Below, one piece after another: positions 23,811-33,008 of a DNA stretch of 34,528 nucleotides. Positions within the stretch are counted from its first letter, which is position 1; every line of letters begins with the position of its first letter. Source of the DNA: DASPJQ01 sp035299065 (GTDB lineage: Bacteria; Bacteroidota; Bacteroidia; Flavobacteriales_D; UBA2798); contig DATGXI010000171.1 of the NCBI GenBank assembly GCA_035299065.1, positions 1 through 34,528 on the forward strand, in the 5' to 3' direction. The notes under the pieces are model-generated. The model was not told where the DNA came from and did not search any database. It saw nothing but the letters and a program-made list of their open reading frames with translations. Made by a program: the position numbers and the translations under genes.

Positions 23811-26216
23811 TTATATCCTTATACCCATGACACACACATCGTCCAGTTGCTCAAATTGGCCCCTCCATTTTTCAAAGGCTGTTTCCAAAGAGTTCTTTTG
23901 TTGGTCCATGGCCTCGTTACGAACCGAGAAAATTAAATCAAGCATGTTGGAAGCCTTGAATTTTTTGCCCTTAGGCCCACCAAACTGGTCGGCATACCCA
24001 TCGGTAAACAAATAAATAGTATCACCACCCTTAATTGAAACACCATGCGTGGTGAAATTGGCCATGGATGTGTGTTTCCCAACCGGCATTTTATCGGGTG
24101 ATATAACTTCTTTTTCATTTGCCCTAACAACCAGTAAAGGATTATTTGCTCCTGCCCATTTCAGTTCACGGGTTGTTTTATTTAATACACATAAACTTAT
24201 GTCCATTCCATCTTTTACTTCGCTTTCACTTTTTTCAAAGGTCTCCACCACCAATTCACGCACTTTGTCCAGTATCTTACCTGGGTCGGTAAGCTTGAAT
24301 TCTTTAATGGCACGATTTAATGCATTTGAGCAAACAACACTTACCAGTGAACCGGGCACGCCATGTCCTGTACAATCACAGGCAGCAAAAATCAAATAAT
24401 CGCCAAGTGTCTCTAAAAAATAAAAGTCGCCCGCCACAATGTCTTTAGGTTTATAAAGTATAAATGATGCGGGTAATTGTTCTTTTACCAACGACTCAGA
24501 AGGTAAAATGGCGTCCTGCAAACGTTTTGCATAATTTATGGAGTCAAGTATTTCCCGGTTCTTTTGATCAACGATGTCCTTTTGCAATTGCAATTCCTGT
24601 TTCTGGAGCGAAATTTCAATATTGGCTTTTTGTTTGTTGCGGTAGCCCCTGTAAATGGTAAATAAAAGCACAACCAGCAATCCAAAACCACCTATAAAAA
24701 AATAAATAATGTTTCGCTGACTTGCAATTTCCTTTTCCTTTAATTTTTTTTGCTGGTGCAAAAGTGTTAGTTTGCTTTTTTGCGCCAGGGCCTCAGCTTC
24801 TTTTTTCTTAAGGCTGGTCTCTTTTAAAGTCTTATCTTTTTCAAGCAATAAAATTGAATTGGCTTTATTTGCATTTTCGGCCATTTGTTTGTCCAATTCA
24901 AAACGACTTTTCAATAAAACCAGTTCCTGTATTTTACGGTTGCGGTTAAGTAATTCAATTTCATCCTGCTTTTTTCCAGACTCATATTTTGCCTCAAGTT
25001 CACTCATTTGTCCCTGCTTTTCGGTTGACATCATGGTGTCTTTTACACCCTGGTATTTTTGCAGGTATTCAAAAGCGTTTTTGTGATCATCAATGGCGTT
25101 ATAGGATTGATACAGCCCTTTGTAAATATACTGGTTCGAATACATCGAACCATGTTCCTCGGCCAATGCTTCGGCTTGTTTTAAATATACAATTCCTTCT
25201 TTGTAATTTTTATCTTTTTCAACCAGGTCAATGCCAATGGCAATAAAATTGTTCATGATGCATTCATGGTCATTCAATTCCTGGCAAATTTTTAATCCGC
25301 GTTTTTTATAATCAAGTCCTTTTTCATAGTCACCCAGCTCATAATAAGAAACACCTGTATTGGTATATATATTGCCCAAAAAATTCTTGTTTTCGCCTGT
25401 TTTTTCCAGAATGGCAATAGCCTTTTCATACCATTTAATGGCTTCTACGAGGTTTTTTGTGGCATTGTAGCAGGCGCCAATGGTATTGTAACAGTCAAGC
25501 AGCTGTAAATTGTCATTTGTTTTTTGGGCCCATTCTTCTGAGGCCAGGGCATGCTTAAGCGCTTCAGGATAGTTGCCCGACTTAAATTGGTGATAGGCTA
25601 TGTCAAGATCGGCATCTGAAATAGCCAAAAAGTCTTTTGAATGCGATTTTGCTGCGTAATTCAATTGCTCAAAAAGAACTTCAAGCGCCTTTTCATTGGC
25701 GGCCAGTTTTACATAAGCATCAGCACAACCTTTGAAACATTTTTGCGCAAGCTGCCACTCTCCATTTTTTTTGGCTGCATCAATGGCTTGTTTGTACCAG
25801 GGAAGTGAAGCTTTGTATTCCTTGTTTTTTTTGTACGCCATCGCAATTTGCTGGCAGGTTGATGCAATTAGTTTTTGCGATGATTGTTTCTGATAAATTT
25901 TTAAAGCATGTTCATAGGCCGTAACCGCATCGTTAATCTTGAAGTTTTCGCGCAATACCGTTCCTTTTGTAACATAACATTCAGCCTCCAGGCCGGGTTT
26001 GTTTTTTGAATATACAAGCGCTTTTGAAACAATGCGCAAGGCAGCATTCATATCGTCTTTCGCGGTTTTTATAGCGAGTTTTGACAATGAATATACATTT
26101 GTTGAGTCGTTCCCACTTGATTCAATGGAACGAATTTGCTGGTCAAGGTCTTGGGTAAAACCGTTGAAATTAAACGCACAGCCGAACGTTAGTAAAACAA
26201 AATAAATCAGGCGCAT
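23811..26216 (-). CDS. TPR sensor with SpoIIE (PP2C) phosphatase
   Basis: This 801-residue protein has a signal peptide ending GFT|Q (Gln22). Residues ~25-410 are about nine TPR units (e.g. CYVTKGTVLRENFKINDAV, GNIYTNTGVSYYELGDYEK). A long coiled coil occupies ~410-500 and a transmembrane helix ~503-521. A cytoplasmic coiled linker with ILDSINYAKRLQDAILP precedes the SpoIIE/PP2C phosphatase domain (~570-801), with metal Asp597 (AGDFYF), Asp614 (CDCTGHG), Asp739 (FTDGYAD) and DDVCVMG at the end. The phosphatase domain is closely similar to that of the propeller sensor, including GGPKGKKFK. It probably dephosphorylates a regulatory protein in a partner-switching pathway. The truncated 7TMR-DISM gene follows 52 bases downstream, so the two are likely co-transcribed. 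Confidence 0.92.
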   Translation of the reverse strand: MRLIYFVLLTFGCAFNFNGFTQDLDQQIRSIESSGNDSTNVYSLSKLAIKTAKDDMNAALRIVSKALVYSKNKPGLEAECYVTKGTVLRENFKINDAVTAYEHALKIYQKQSSQKLIASTCQQIAMAYKKNKEYKASLPWYKQAIDAAKKNGEWQLAQKCFKGCADAYVKLAANEKALEVLFEQLNYAAKSHSKDFLAISDADLDIAYHQFKSGNYPEALKHALASEEWAQKTNDNLQLLDCYNTIGACYNATKNLVEAIKWYEKAIAILEKTGENKNFLGNIYTNTGVSYYELGDYEKGLDYKKRGLKICQELNDHECIMNNFIAIGIDLVEKDKNYKEGIVYLKQAEALAEEHGSMYSNQYIYKGLYQSYNAIDDHKNAFEYLQKYQGVKDTMMSTEKQGQMSELEAKYESGKKQDEIELLNRNRKIQELVLLKSRFELDKQMAENANKANSILLLEKDKTLKETSLKKKEAEALAQKSKLTLLHQQKKLKEKEIASQRNIIYFFIGGFGLLVVLLFTIYRGYRNKQKANIEISLQKQELQLQKDIVDQKNREILDSINYAKRLQDAILPSESLVKEQLPASFILYKPKDIVAGDFYFLETLGDYLIFAACDCTGHGVPGSLVSVVCSNALNRAIKEFKLTDPGKILDKVRELVVETFEKSESEVKDGMDISLCVLNKTTRELKWAGANNPLLVVRANEKEVISPDKMPVGKHTSMANFTTHGVSIKGGDTIYLFTDGYADQFGGPKGKKFKASNMLDLIFSVRNEAMDQQKNSLETAFEKWRGQFEQLDDVCVMGIRI

Positions 26217-26229
26217 GGTAATAAGCGCT

Positions 26230-26237
26230 CAAATATA
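26230..26237 (-). promoter_or_regulatory. Candidate -7 box TATATTTG for the TPR-SpoIIE gene
   Basis: This is a perfect TAnnTTTG match on the minus strand, 13 bases ahead of the ATG at 26214-26216. A -33 element is not obvious. If used, it gives the sensor genes transcription independent of icmF upstream. Confidence 0.45.
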
Positions 26238-26277
26238 GGAATAAAACATTGGATAAAATCGCTCCTTAACGCATGCT

Positions 26278-29200
26278 TTACATATTCCTCCTATACTGTC
26301 CGCCCACTTCAAACAAAGCCTTTGTAATTTGCCCAAGTGAGCAATATTTACAGGCTATCATCAAGGCTTCAAAAAGATTTCCGTTTTGTATGGCAACCTG
26401 CTGTAGTTTTTCCAGCTCGGCTTTTACTTCCGGCTCAAACTTTTTGTTCAATTCACGCACTGTTTTTATCTGGAATTGCTTTTCTTCCTCGGTCGCGCGA
26501 ATAACTTCTTTTGGCAATACGGTTGGCGATCCTTTTGAACTTAAAAACGTGTTTACGCCAATAATAGGGAACTCACCTGTATGCTTCAATGTTTCGTAAT
26601 ACAAGCTTTCTTCCTGTATTTTACTGCGTTGGTACATGGTTTCCATTGATCCCAATACACCGCCACGTTCAGTTATCCGGTCAAATTCCATCAGTACAGC
26701 TTCTTCTACCAGGTCGGTCAATTCTTCAATAATGAAGGAGCCTTGCAACGGATTTTCATTTTTAGCCAAACCAAGTTCACGGTTAATGATCAACTGTATG
26801 GCCATCGCCCTTCTTACGCTTTCTTCGGTAGGTGTTGTAATGGCTTCGTCATACGCGTTTGTGTGCAACGAATTGCAGTTGTCATAAATGGCGTACAGTG
26901 CCTGTAGTGTAGTGCGAATATCATTGAAATCAATTTCCTGCGCATGCAATGAACGCCCGCTGGTTTGAATGTGGTATTTCAACATTTGTGAACGCGCATC
27001 GGCACCATATTTTAGTTTAAGTGCCTTTGCCCACAACCTGCGCGCAACACGGCCTATTACGGCATACTCAGGGTCAATTCCATTGCTGAAGAAGAACGAT
27101 AAATTCGGTCCGAATTCATTGATGTCCATTCCACGACTCAAATAATACTCAACATAGGTAAAACCATTTGAAAGGGTAAACGCCAATTGGGTAATTGGGT
27201 TTGCTCCGGCTTCGGCAATGTGGTAACCGCTGATTGATACCGAATAAAAATTCCTTACTTTTTGTTTGATGAAATATTCCTGAACATCGCCCATTAAACG
27301 CAGGGCAAATTCAGTTGAGAAAATACAGGTGTTTTGTGCCTGGTCTTCTTTTAAAATATCAGCCTGCACGGTTCCGCGAACCTGTGTCAATGTTTCGGCT
27401 TTTATTTTTTCATATACATCAGCAGGTAAAACCATGTCACCGGTTACGCCCAGTAACATCAATCCAAGCCCGTCATTTCCCTCAGGCAATCCGCCAAAAT
27501 ATTGGGGACGTGCCACACCACGCACTTTGTATATGTCTTCAATTTTTTTATTAACCTGCGCCTCTAAACCGTTTTTCTTAATATAGATCTCGCATTGCTG
27601 GTCAATAGCGGCATTCATAAAATAACCAAGCAGCATTGGGGCCGGACCGTTAATGGTCATGCTTACCGATGTTTTTGGATCAGCCAGGTTAAATCCTGAA
27701 TATAATTTTTTCGCATCGTCCAAACAACAAATGCTTACACCCGAATTCCCAATCTTACCATAAATGTCAGGACGCAGGTCCGGATCGTTCCCGTAAAGTG
27801 TTACGCTGTCAAATGCTGTTGACAACCGTTTTGCAGGCATGCCCAAACTCACATAATGGAAACGTTTGTTGGTACGCTCGGGGCCACCCTCGCCCGCAAA
27901 CATACGGGTTGGATCTTCGCCCTCACGTTTAAACGGATAAATTCCCGAAGTATAAGGGAAATCACCGGGAACATTTTCCTGTAATATCCATCGCAACAAT
28001 TCGCCCCAGGCTTTGTAACGCGGTGTTACAACTTTTGGAATTTGGGTATGTGAAAGCGATTCGGTATGCGTTTTAATTTTTAATTCCTTATCACGTACTT
28101 TGAAAATGTAAAATTCATCTTTGTACATCTTCACTTTGTCAGGCCATTGCTGAATGATTTCCCAGTTGTGCGGATCCAGATCCAGTTTAATACGGTCAAA
28201 TTCTGCCTGTAATACTTTGATTACTTCGGCATTTGTTTTGGCGTTTAATGCACCAATGGTAGAATGTATGGCGTATAGTTTTTCAGCAATTTCACTTTGT
28301 TTGGTTACCCATTCATCGTATTTGCGGTTGTTTTCAGAAATTTCGCTCAGGTAACGGGTACGTGCAGGCGGAATAATGAAAATTTTCTCCGACATTTCTT
28401 TTGTAATGGCAAACGATGATTTTAAGTCAGCTCCCGTTTTCTCAGCCACTTTATCCATGATGGCTTTGTACAATGAATTTGTTCCCGGGTCATTGAACTG
28501 TGAAGCAATGGTGCCGAATACAGGGATTTTTTCATCATCCGTATCCCATAACTGGTGATTGCGCTTGTATTGCTTTTTTACATCGCGTAAAGCATCCAGC
28601 GCACCGCGTTTGTCAAATTTATTGATGGCAACTATGTCGGCAAAATCCAACATGTCAATTTTTTCCAATTGTGTGGCAGCACCAAATTCAGGTGTCATAA
28701 TATACAGCGAAGCATCGCTGTGGTCGAGAATTTCGGTATCGCTTTGACCAATTCCTGAAGTTTCAAGAATAATCAAATCAAAACCGGCAGCTTTTAAAAT
28801 ATTTACAGCATCGCCTACGTATTTGCTTAATGCCAAATTGCTTTGACGTGTGGCAAGCGAGCGCATGTATACACGGTCGTGACGTATGGAGTTCATGCGA
28901 ATGCGGTCGCCCAGTAAAGCGCCACCGGTTTTACGTTTGCTTGGATCAACCGATATCAACCCAACTGTTTTATCGGTGAAATCAAGTAAGAACCTGCGTA
29001 CAATTTCGTCAACCATACTTGATTTACCTGCACCACCGGTACCGGTAATTCCCAATACAGGCGTTTTTGATTTTGCGGCTTTTTCTTTTATTTTTTCCAG
29101 GTAAGGCCGCGCGCTGTCGGGGAAATTTTCAGCTGCAGAAATTAAACGCGCAATACCTTTTTTATCTTTTATACTTAAGTGCGTTACTTCACCATTCAGG

Positions 29201-29649
29201 TTGTCGCCAACGGCAAAATCACTTTTCTTCATCAGGTCATTTATCATTCCCTGTAAACCAAGTGAACGGCCATCGTCAGGGTGATAAATGCGGGTGATTC
29301 CATAATCCTGTAATTCTTTTATTTCATCGGGCAGAATTGTTCCTCCGCCTCCGCCAAAAATTTTAATGTGACCTGCACCTTTTTCTTTCAGCAAATCATA
29401 CATGTATTTAAAATACTCGGTATGGCCGCCCTGGTAACTGGTCATGGCTATGGCTTGTGCATCCTCCTCAATGGCGCAATTCACCACTTCTTCAACGCTG
29501 CGGTCGTGTCCAAGGTGAATAACCTCGGCACCGGTGCTTTGGATGATCCTGCGCATGATATTTATGGCCGCGTCATGCCCGTCAAACAGGCTGGCAGCTG
29601 TTACAATTCGTATCTTATTTGTTGGTTTATAGGGGCTAACCTGTTCCAT
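26278..29649 (-). CDS. icmF: Fused acyl-CoA mutase IcmF (B12 domain, G-protein chaperone, mutase)
   Basis: This 1123-residue adenosylcobalamin enzyme has three parts fused. Residues ~10-145 are the B12-binding domain, with Asp23 and His25 in SLFDGHDAA; His25 is the lower cobalt ligand. Residues ~195-420 are a MeaB-type GTPase chaperone with P-loop GTGGAGKSS (203-211) and the guanine-specificity motif NKFD. Residues ~560-1123 form the mutase barrel. At two positions that separate substrate classes it has Phe584 (RMFAGEG) and Gln772 (DQAQNT), where methylmalonyl-CoA mutases have Tyr and Arg. This predicts isobutyryl-/n-butyryl-CoA or a related branched acyl-CoA rather than methylmalonyl-CoA. 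The start ATG at 29647-29649 is the natural one. Confidence 0.93.
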   Translation of the reverse strand: MEQVSPYKPTNKIRIVTAASLFDGHDAAINIMRRIIQSTGAEVIHLGHDRSVEEVVNCAIEEDAQAIAMTSYQGGHTEYFKYMYDLLKEKGAGHIKIFGGGGGTILPDEIKELQDYGITRIYHPDDGRSLGLQGMINDLMKKSDFAVGDNLNGEVTHLSIKDKKGIARLISAAENFPDSARPYLEKIKEKAAKSKTPVLGITGTGGAGKSSMVDEIVRRFLLDFTDKTVGLISVDPSKRKTGGALLGDRIRMNSIRHDRVYMRSLATRQSNLALSKYVGDAVNILKAAGFDLIILETSGIGQSDTEILDHSDASLYIMTPEFGAATQLEKIDMLDFADIVAINKFDKRGALDALRDVKKQYKRNHQLWDTDDEKIPVFGTIASQFNDPGTNSLYKAIMDKVAEKTGADLKSSFAITKEMSEKIFIIPPARTRYLSEISENNRKYDEWVTKQSEIAEKLYAIHSTIGALNAKTNAEVIKVLQAEFDRIKLDLDPHNWEIIQQWPDKVKMYKDEFYIFKVRDKELKIKTHTESLSHTQIPKVVTPRYKAWGELLRWILQENVPGDFPYTSGIYPFKREGEDPTRMFAGEGGPERTNKRFHYVSLGMPAKRLSTAFDSVTLYGNDPDLRPDIYGKIGNSGVSICCLDDAKKLYSGFNLADPKTSVSMTINGPAPMLLGYFMNAAIDQQCEIYIKKNGLEAQVNKKIEDIYKVRGVARPQYFGGLPEGNDGLGLMLLGVTGDMVLPADVYEKIKAETLTQVRGTVQADILKEDQAQNTCIFSTEFALRLMGDVQEYFIKQKVRNFYSVSISGYHIAEAGANPITQLAFTLSNGFTYVEYYLSRGMDINEFGPNLSFFFSNGIDPEYAVIGRVARRLWAKALKLKYGADARSQMLKYHIQTSGRSLHAQEIDFNDIRTTLQALYAIYDNCNSLHTNAYDEAITTPTEESVRRAMAIQLIINRELGLAKNENPLQGSFIIEELTDLVEEAVLMEFDRITERGGVLGSMETMYQRSKIQEESLYYETLKHTGEFPIIGVNTFLSSKGSPTVLPKEVIRATEEEKQFQIKTVRELNKKFEPEVKAELEKLQQVAIQNGNLFEALMIACKYCSLGQITKALFEVGGQYRRNM

Positions 29650-29757
29650 ATGAAAGAAAAATCAAGTAAAATTCAGACCCTTAAAATAAGCAAATTTTCG
29701 TTGTAAAAAAGCAGAATAAAACTTCGACTTGTTAAGAAACATGTGTCTCTATTTTCC

Positions 29758-29765
29758 TATCTTTA
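29758..29765 (+). promoter_or_regulatory. Candidate -7 box TATCTTTA
   Basis: One mismatch from TAnnTTTG, 24 bases before the ATG of the FG-GAP protein at 29790. No convincing -33 element is present. Confidence 0.3.
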
Positions 29766-29789
29766 TAGCAAATCAAATGCTGACTGAAC

Positions 29790-31955
29790 ATGAAAAAACT
29801 TTTACTACCCTTATTTGCCCTTGCTTCCACTGGCTCTTTTGCACAAGGAGGTGAAGCCTGTGGCTCAGCACAAACCATCAGCTCGTTACCGTTTTCCAAT
29901 ACCGGAAATACCAGCGGGTCAATTGATAATTATTTTGAAGTTTGTGCCGATGCCGGTAACGGTGGAGGTGGTAAGGACCGTGTTTATAAATACACAACAG
30001 GTGCTGCAACCGAGTATGTTGACATTACCATTTGTGCCGCAGTAACCGATTTTGATTCCCAGTTATATGTGTATGAGTCAAGTTGTTCGGGCACGCCTTA
30101 CGCATGCCAGGAAGATGGTTGCCAGAGCCCCGCATATACTTCGCCTTACAATTCATTTATCACCAACCTTATGTTGTCACCGTTAACAACGTATTACATA
30201 GTGGTTGACGGGTTTGATGGGGCATCCAGTGGAAATTTCCAGCTTGATGTAACAGCCGGTGCGGGCGCTACACCACCGGTAGTTCCGTTTATTGATATGA
30301 CCTCGACCCTCCCAACACCTGTTTTTCACAGCGGAAATGCTGTTGGGGTAGTTGATATGAACAACGATGGTCGCGATGACATTGTTCGTGCAGAAAATAA
30401 CCTGGTTCAGTTTATCGATTTCCAGGGCGCAACCGGCACCTGGACCGAAAATTCATGGCCTTCAGAAGTCATTGGCGATCCTTGGGGAATGTGTGTTGGT
30501 GACGTGAATAACGATGGGTACAATGATGTTTTATGGGGCGATGTAAGCACAACCTACATTCTTACCAGTTCTGCATCAGCTGCAAATTTCACATCGTTTG
30601 ACGTATCAACAGCCACTGGTGCAGGTGGAATTTTTGTGCAGGGAGCTAATTTTTTTGATATTAACAACGATGGTGATTTGGATGCTGTAGTTTGTAATGA
30701 CGTGGACATGTCGCATATTTATGTGGGTGATGGAGCAGGTGGGTGGACATTTGACCAGTCATTGATCCCATTGGCAACTGTGCCTTCTTCTGACAACAGC
30801 GGTAACTATGCAAGTATATGGAGTGATATTAACAACGATGACAAGCAGGATTTTTTCATTACACATTGCCGCCAGTCGGTAACAAGCAGCACCGATCCAC
30901 GCAGGATTGACCAGATTTTTTTAAACAACGGTGATTACACCTATACGCAGGATGTGACAAACTTTACCGGTTTGCGTTCAGGCGCACAAGGGTGGAGTAC
31001 CACGTTCAATGATTTTGATAACGATGGTGACAATGATTGCATGATCTTAAATTACAATGTAAACAGCCAATTGATGAAGAACAACGGTTCGGGTGTGTTT
31101 ACCGATGTAATTGCCACCTCAGGAATGGCATCCACTACTTCTATTTTCGGCATGAACGTAGTAAGTGAAGACTTTAATAACGATGGATTTGTAGATATTT
31201 TTATTTCAGGTACCGATCATTTAATGTACATCAATAACGGTGATTTTACTTTTACCCATGATAGCGAAGGAATGATTTACGGTACAAACCGCATACTTTC
31301 GCAAGGTATTGGTGACTTAAACCACGATGGGAAGATTGACATGTACGCCAGTTATGCTGACGTGTACAATGATCCTTCAGCCCGCGAAGATAAATTATGG
31401 ATTAACGATTGTTCGAATGGAAACCACTTTATAACCTTCCATTTAACCGGTACCGTAAGCAATAAAATGGGCATTGGTGCAAAAGTTAAAATATTTGGTC
31501 CATGGGGAATTCAAACCCGCGAGATACGTTCGGGTGAAGCGTATGGAATTCAAAACAGCTTTGATGCGCACTTTGGATTAGGAAACGACAGCATTGTTGA
31601 TTCGGTAATTGTTGTTTGGCCTAGTGGTACAATTGATAATTTACTGGATGTAGCCGGTGACCAGTTTGTAAACATTACGGAAGGTTCATTCCCTGTTTCG
31701 GTGGCGCAGCAACCAGTAAAACCAACCAACGTAACCATTTATCCGAACCCAAATACAGGTATGTTTACCATTGATATGGGAGCAGCGCAGGACGCAAAAA
31801 TCACCTTGCGTGACATGAGCGGCCGCATGATACAGCAGGCAAATGCAACGGGACGTTACAACCATTTTGACATTAGTAATTTTGAAAATGGTATTTACAT
31901 GTATGAAGTCATTACGTTAAATGGCAGGGCAAGCGGAAGGATTGTGAAGCAATAG
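29790..31955 (+). CDS. FG-GAP/ASPIC-UnbV repeat protein secreted by T9SS
   Basis: This 721-residue secreted protein has a signal peptide ending GSFA|Q (Gln19). Residues ~20-155 form a Cys-containing beta-sandwich of the pre-peptidase/adhesin kind (VYKYTTGAATEYVDITIC, TYYIVVDGFDGASSGNFQL). Residues ~165-540 hold six to eight FG-GAP/VCBS repeats with calcium-type loops such as DMNNDGRDD, DVNNDGYND, DINNDGDLD, DFDNDGDND and DLNHDGKID. An ASPIC/UnbV domain follows (MGIGAKVKIFGPWGIQTRE, ... FGLGNDSIVDSVIVVWPSG). The C-terminal ~70 residues are a T9SS type A sorting domain (YPNPNTG ... ASGRIVKQ). Its function as an adhesin or ligand-binding surface protein is inferred from the architecture. Confidence 0.93.
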   Translation: MKKLLLPLFALASTGSFAQGGEACGSAQTISSLPFSNTGNTSGSIDNYFEVCADAGNGGGGKDRVYKYTTGAATEYVDITICAAVTDFDSQLYVYESSCSGTPYACQEDGCQSPAYTSPYNSFITNLMLSPLTTYYIVVDGFDGASSGNFQLDVTAGAGATPPVVPFIDMTSTLPTPVFHSGNAVGVVDMNNDGRDDIVRAENNLVQFIDFQGATGTWTENSWPSEVIGDPWGMCVGDVNNDGYNDVLWGDVSTTYILTSSASAANFTSFDVSTATGAGGIFVQGANFFDINNDGDLDAVVCNDVDMSHIYVGDGAGGWTFDQSLIPLATVPSSDNSGNYASIWSDINNDDKQDFFITHCRQSVTSSTDPRRIDQIFLNNGDYTYTQDVTNFTGLRSGAQGWSTTFNDFDNDGDNDCMILNYNVNSQLMKNNGSGVFTDVIATSGMASTTSIFGMNVVSEDFNNDGFVDIFISGTDHLMYINNGDFTFTHDSEGMIYGTNRILSQGIGDLNHDGKIDMYASYADVYNDPSAREDKLWINDCSNGNHFITFHLTGTVSNKMGIGAKVKIFGPWGIQTREIRSGEAYGIQNSFDAHFGLGNDSIVDSVIVVWPSGTIDNLLDVAGDQFVNITEGSFPVSVAQQPVKPTNVTIYPNPNTGMFTIDMGAAQDAKITLRDMSGRMIQQANATGRYNHFDISNFENGIYMYEVITLNGRASGRIVKQ

Positions 31956-31986
31956 TATTAAATTTCAAATCTTAAATTTTAAATGT

Positions 31987-32014
31987 AAAAGGAGCCCGAA
32001 AGGGTTCCTTTTTT
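31987..32014. terminator. Intrinsic terminator between convergent genes
   Basis: AAAAGGAGCCC and GGGTTCCTTTT pair around a GAAA tetraloop-like turn and run directly into T6. The A-rich 5' arm and T-rich 3' arm make it usable from both sides. It lies 31 bases past the FG-GAP gene stop and one base from the end of the convergent gene. Confidence 0.85.
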
Positions 32015-32015
32015 G

Positions 32016-32765
32016 TTAACAGCCTATAGAGAACATCATGTATAAGATCCCGCCTCCTATAAAACTGATTCCATTTAAAAATACACTCAATACAATTGCA
32101 GACAAGGAACTGATGTATTCCTTGCAAAACAGCATGAGTCCTATTGCTTCAAGCAGAACAACAATCCATTCGCCATTCATAATGTTTATGGGTGTATAAA
32201 CAATCAGCGTCCATAAAACGGGATGTGAAACCAGGTTGAAAATGATCCAATATGGTATAACCCGTTTGTTTAAGCTCCCAAATGCTGTAATAAGTAGCAG
32301 AACAAGAAATTCGGTGCTTATGGTTATGAATAAAGCAATGAAATAGTTTGACCAGCTTGTTTTGAAAAATGGCGTAGTGTTGATTAATGCATCATTTGTT
32401 AGGGCTATACGATAATCGGCCCATAAACTGTAATTGTACAGCCAGGAAGACTCAAGCCACCTGTTTTTGACTAAAACAAAGATTTTAAATTTATACGGCT
32501 TTGATCCCTGCAGGCGAACAATTTCGTTATACCAGGACACATACATATCGGTCCAACGGTCTTCAACCTTCTTTGAATGATAAAGTGTGTCCGCTTCTGA
32601 AGTTTCACTTTCGTAATGCAACAGGTACAGGCTGTCAATGTCGTTTGCGTTTAGACCGTCACCATATATAAAATGAATGTGTACATCGGGTTTAAAAGGC
32701 GTGGCATCTGTCCACCCCCATTTGGGTATGCAAAGCAGGATAAGTAGGGGAAATAAGAGCCTCAT
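32016..32765 (-). CDS. Unknown membrane protein with periplasmic domain
   Basis: This 249-residue protein has an N-terminal signal or anchor segment (MRLLFPLLILLCIPKW) without the Gln+1 rule seen in its neighbours. A soluble ~110-residue stretch follows (FKPDVHIHFIYGDGLNAND ... RIALTNDALINTTPFF). Residues ~140-249 contain four hydrophobic helices (YFIALFITISTEFLVLLLITAF, YWIIFNLVSHPVLWTLIVY, GEWIVVLLEAIGLMLFC, AIVLSVFLNGISFIGGGILYM). I do not recognise the family. The topology, a periplasmic domain then four helices, resembles uncharacterised small sensor or transport accessory proteins. It converges on the FG-GAP gene with a shared terminator. Confidence 0.75.
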   Translation of the reverse strand: MRLLFPLLILLCIPKWGWTDATPFKPDVHIHFIYGDGLNANDIDSLYLLHYESETSEADTLYHSKKVEDRWTDMYVSWYNEIVRLQGSKPYKFKIFVLVKNRWLESSWLYNYSLWADYRIALTNDALINTTPFFKTSWSNYFIALFITISTEFLVLLLITAFGSLNKRVIPYWIIFNLVSHPVLWTLIVYTPINIMNGEWIVVLLEAIGLMLFCKEYISSLSAIVLSVFLNGISFIGGGILYMMFSIGC

Positions 32766-33008
32766 GTTTTATATGAATATCAAATTCCCTAAAAGGTAAC
32801 CTTTGGTGGCTTTTGACAATCCTGGGAAATAAAAAGAAATGCTCAATTATCCGTTAAACAATGTTAAGCGGGCTCTACTTTCGTCTGAAAGTTAGCGTCT
32901 TATCCACGGTTTCGAAAAAAGCTTTATTTTTTAATGAACCTTTTTGGAGGTTGCGAGTAACACTGTTTCTTTTTTTAAACGAATAACTAATCTTTAAAAT
33001 TCAATAGT

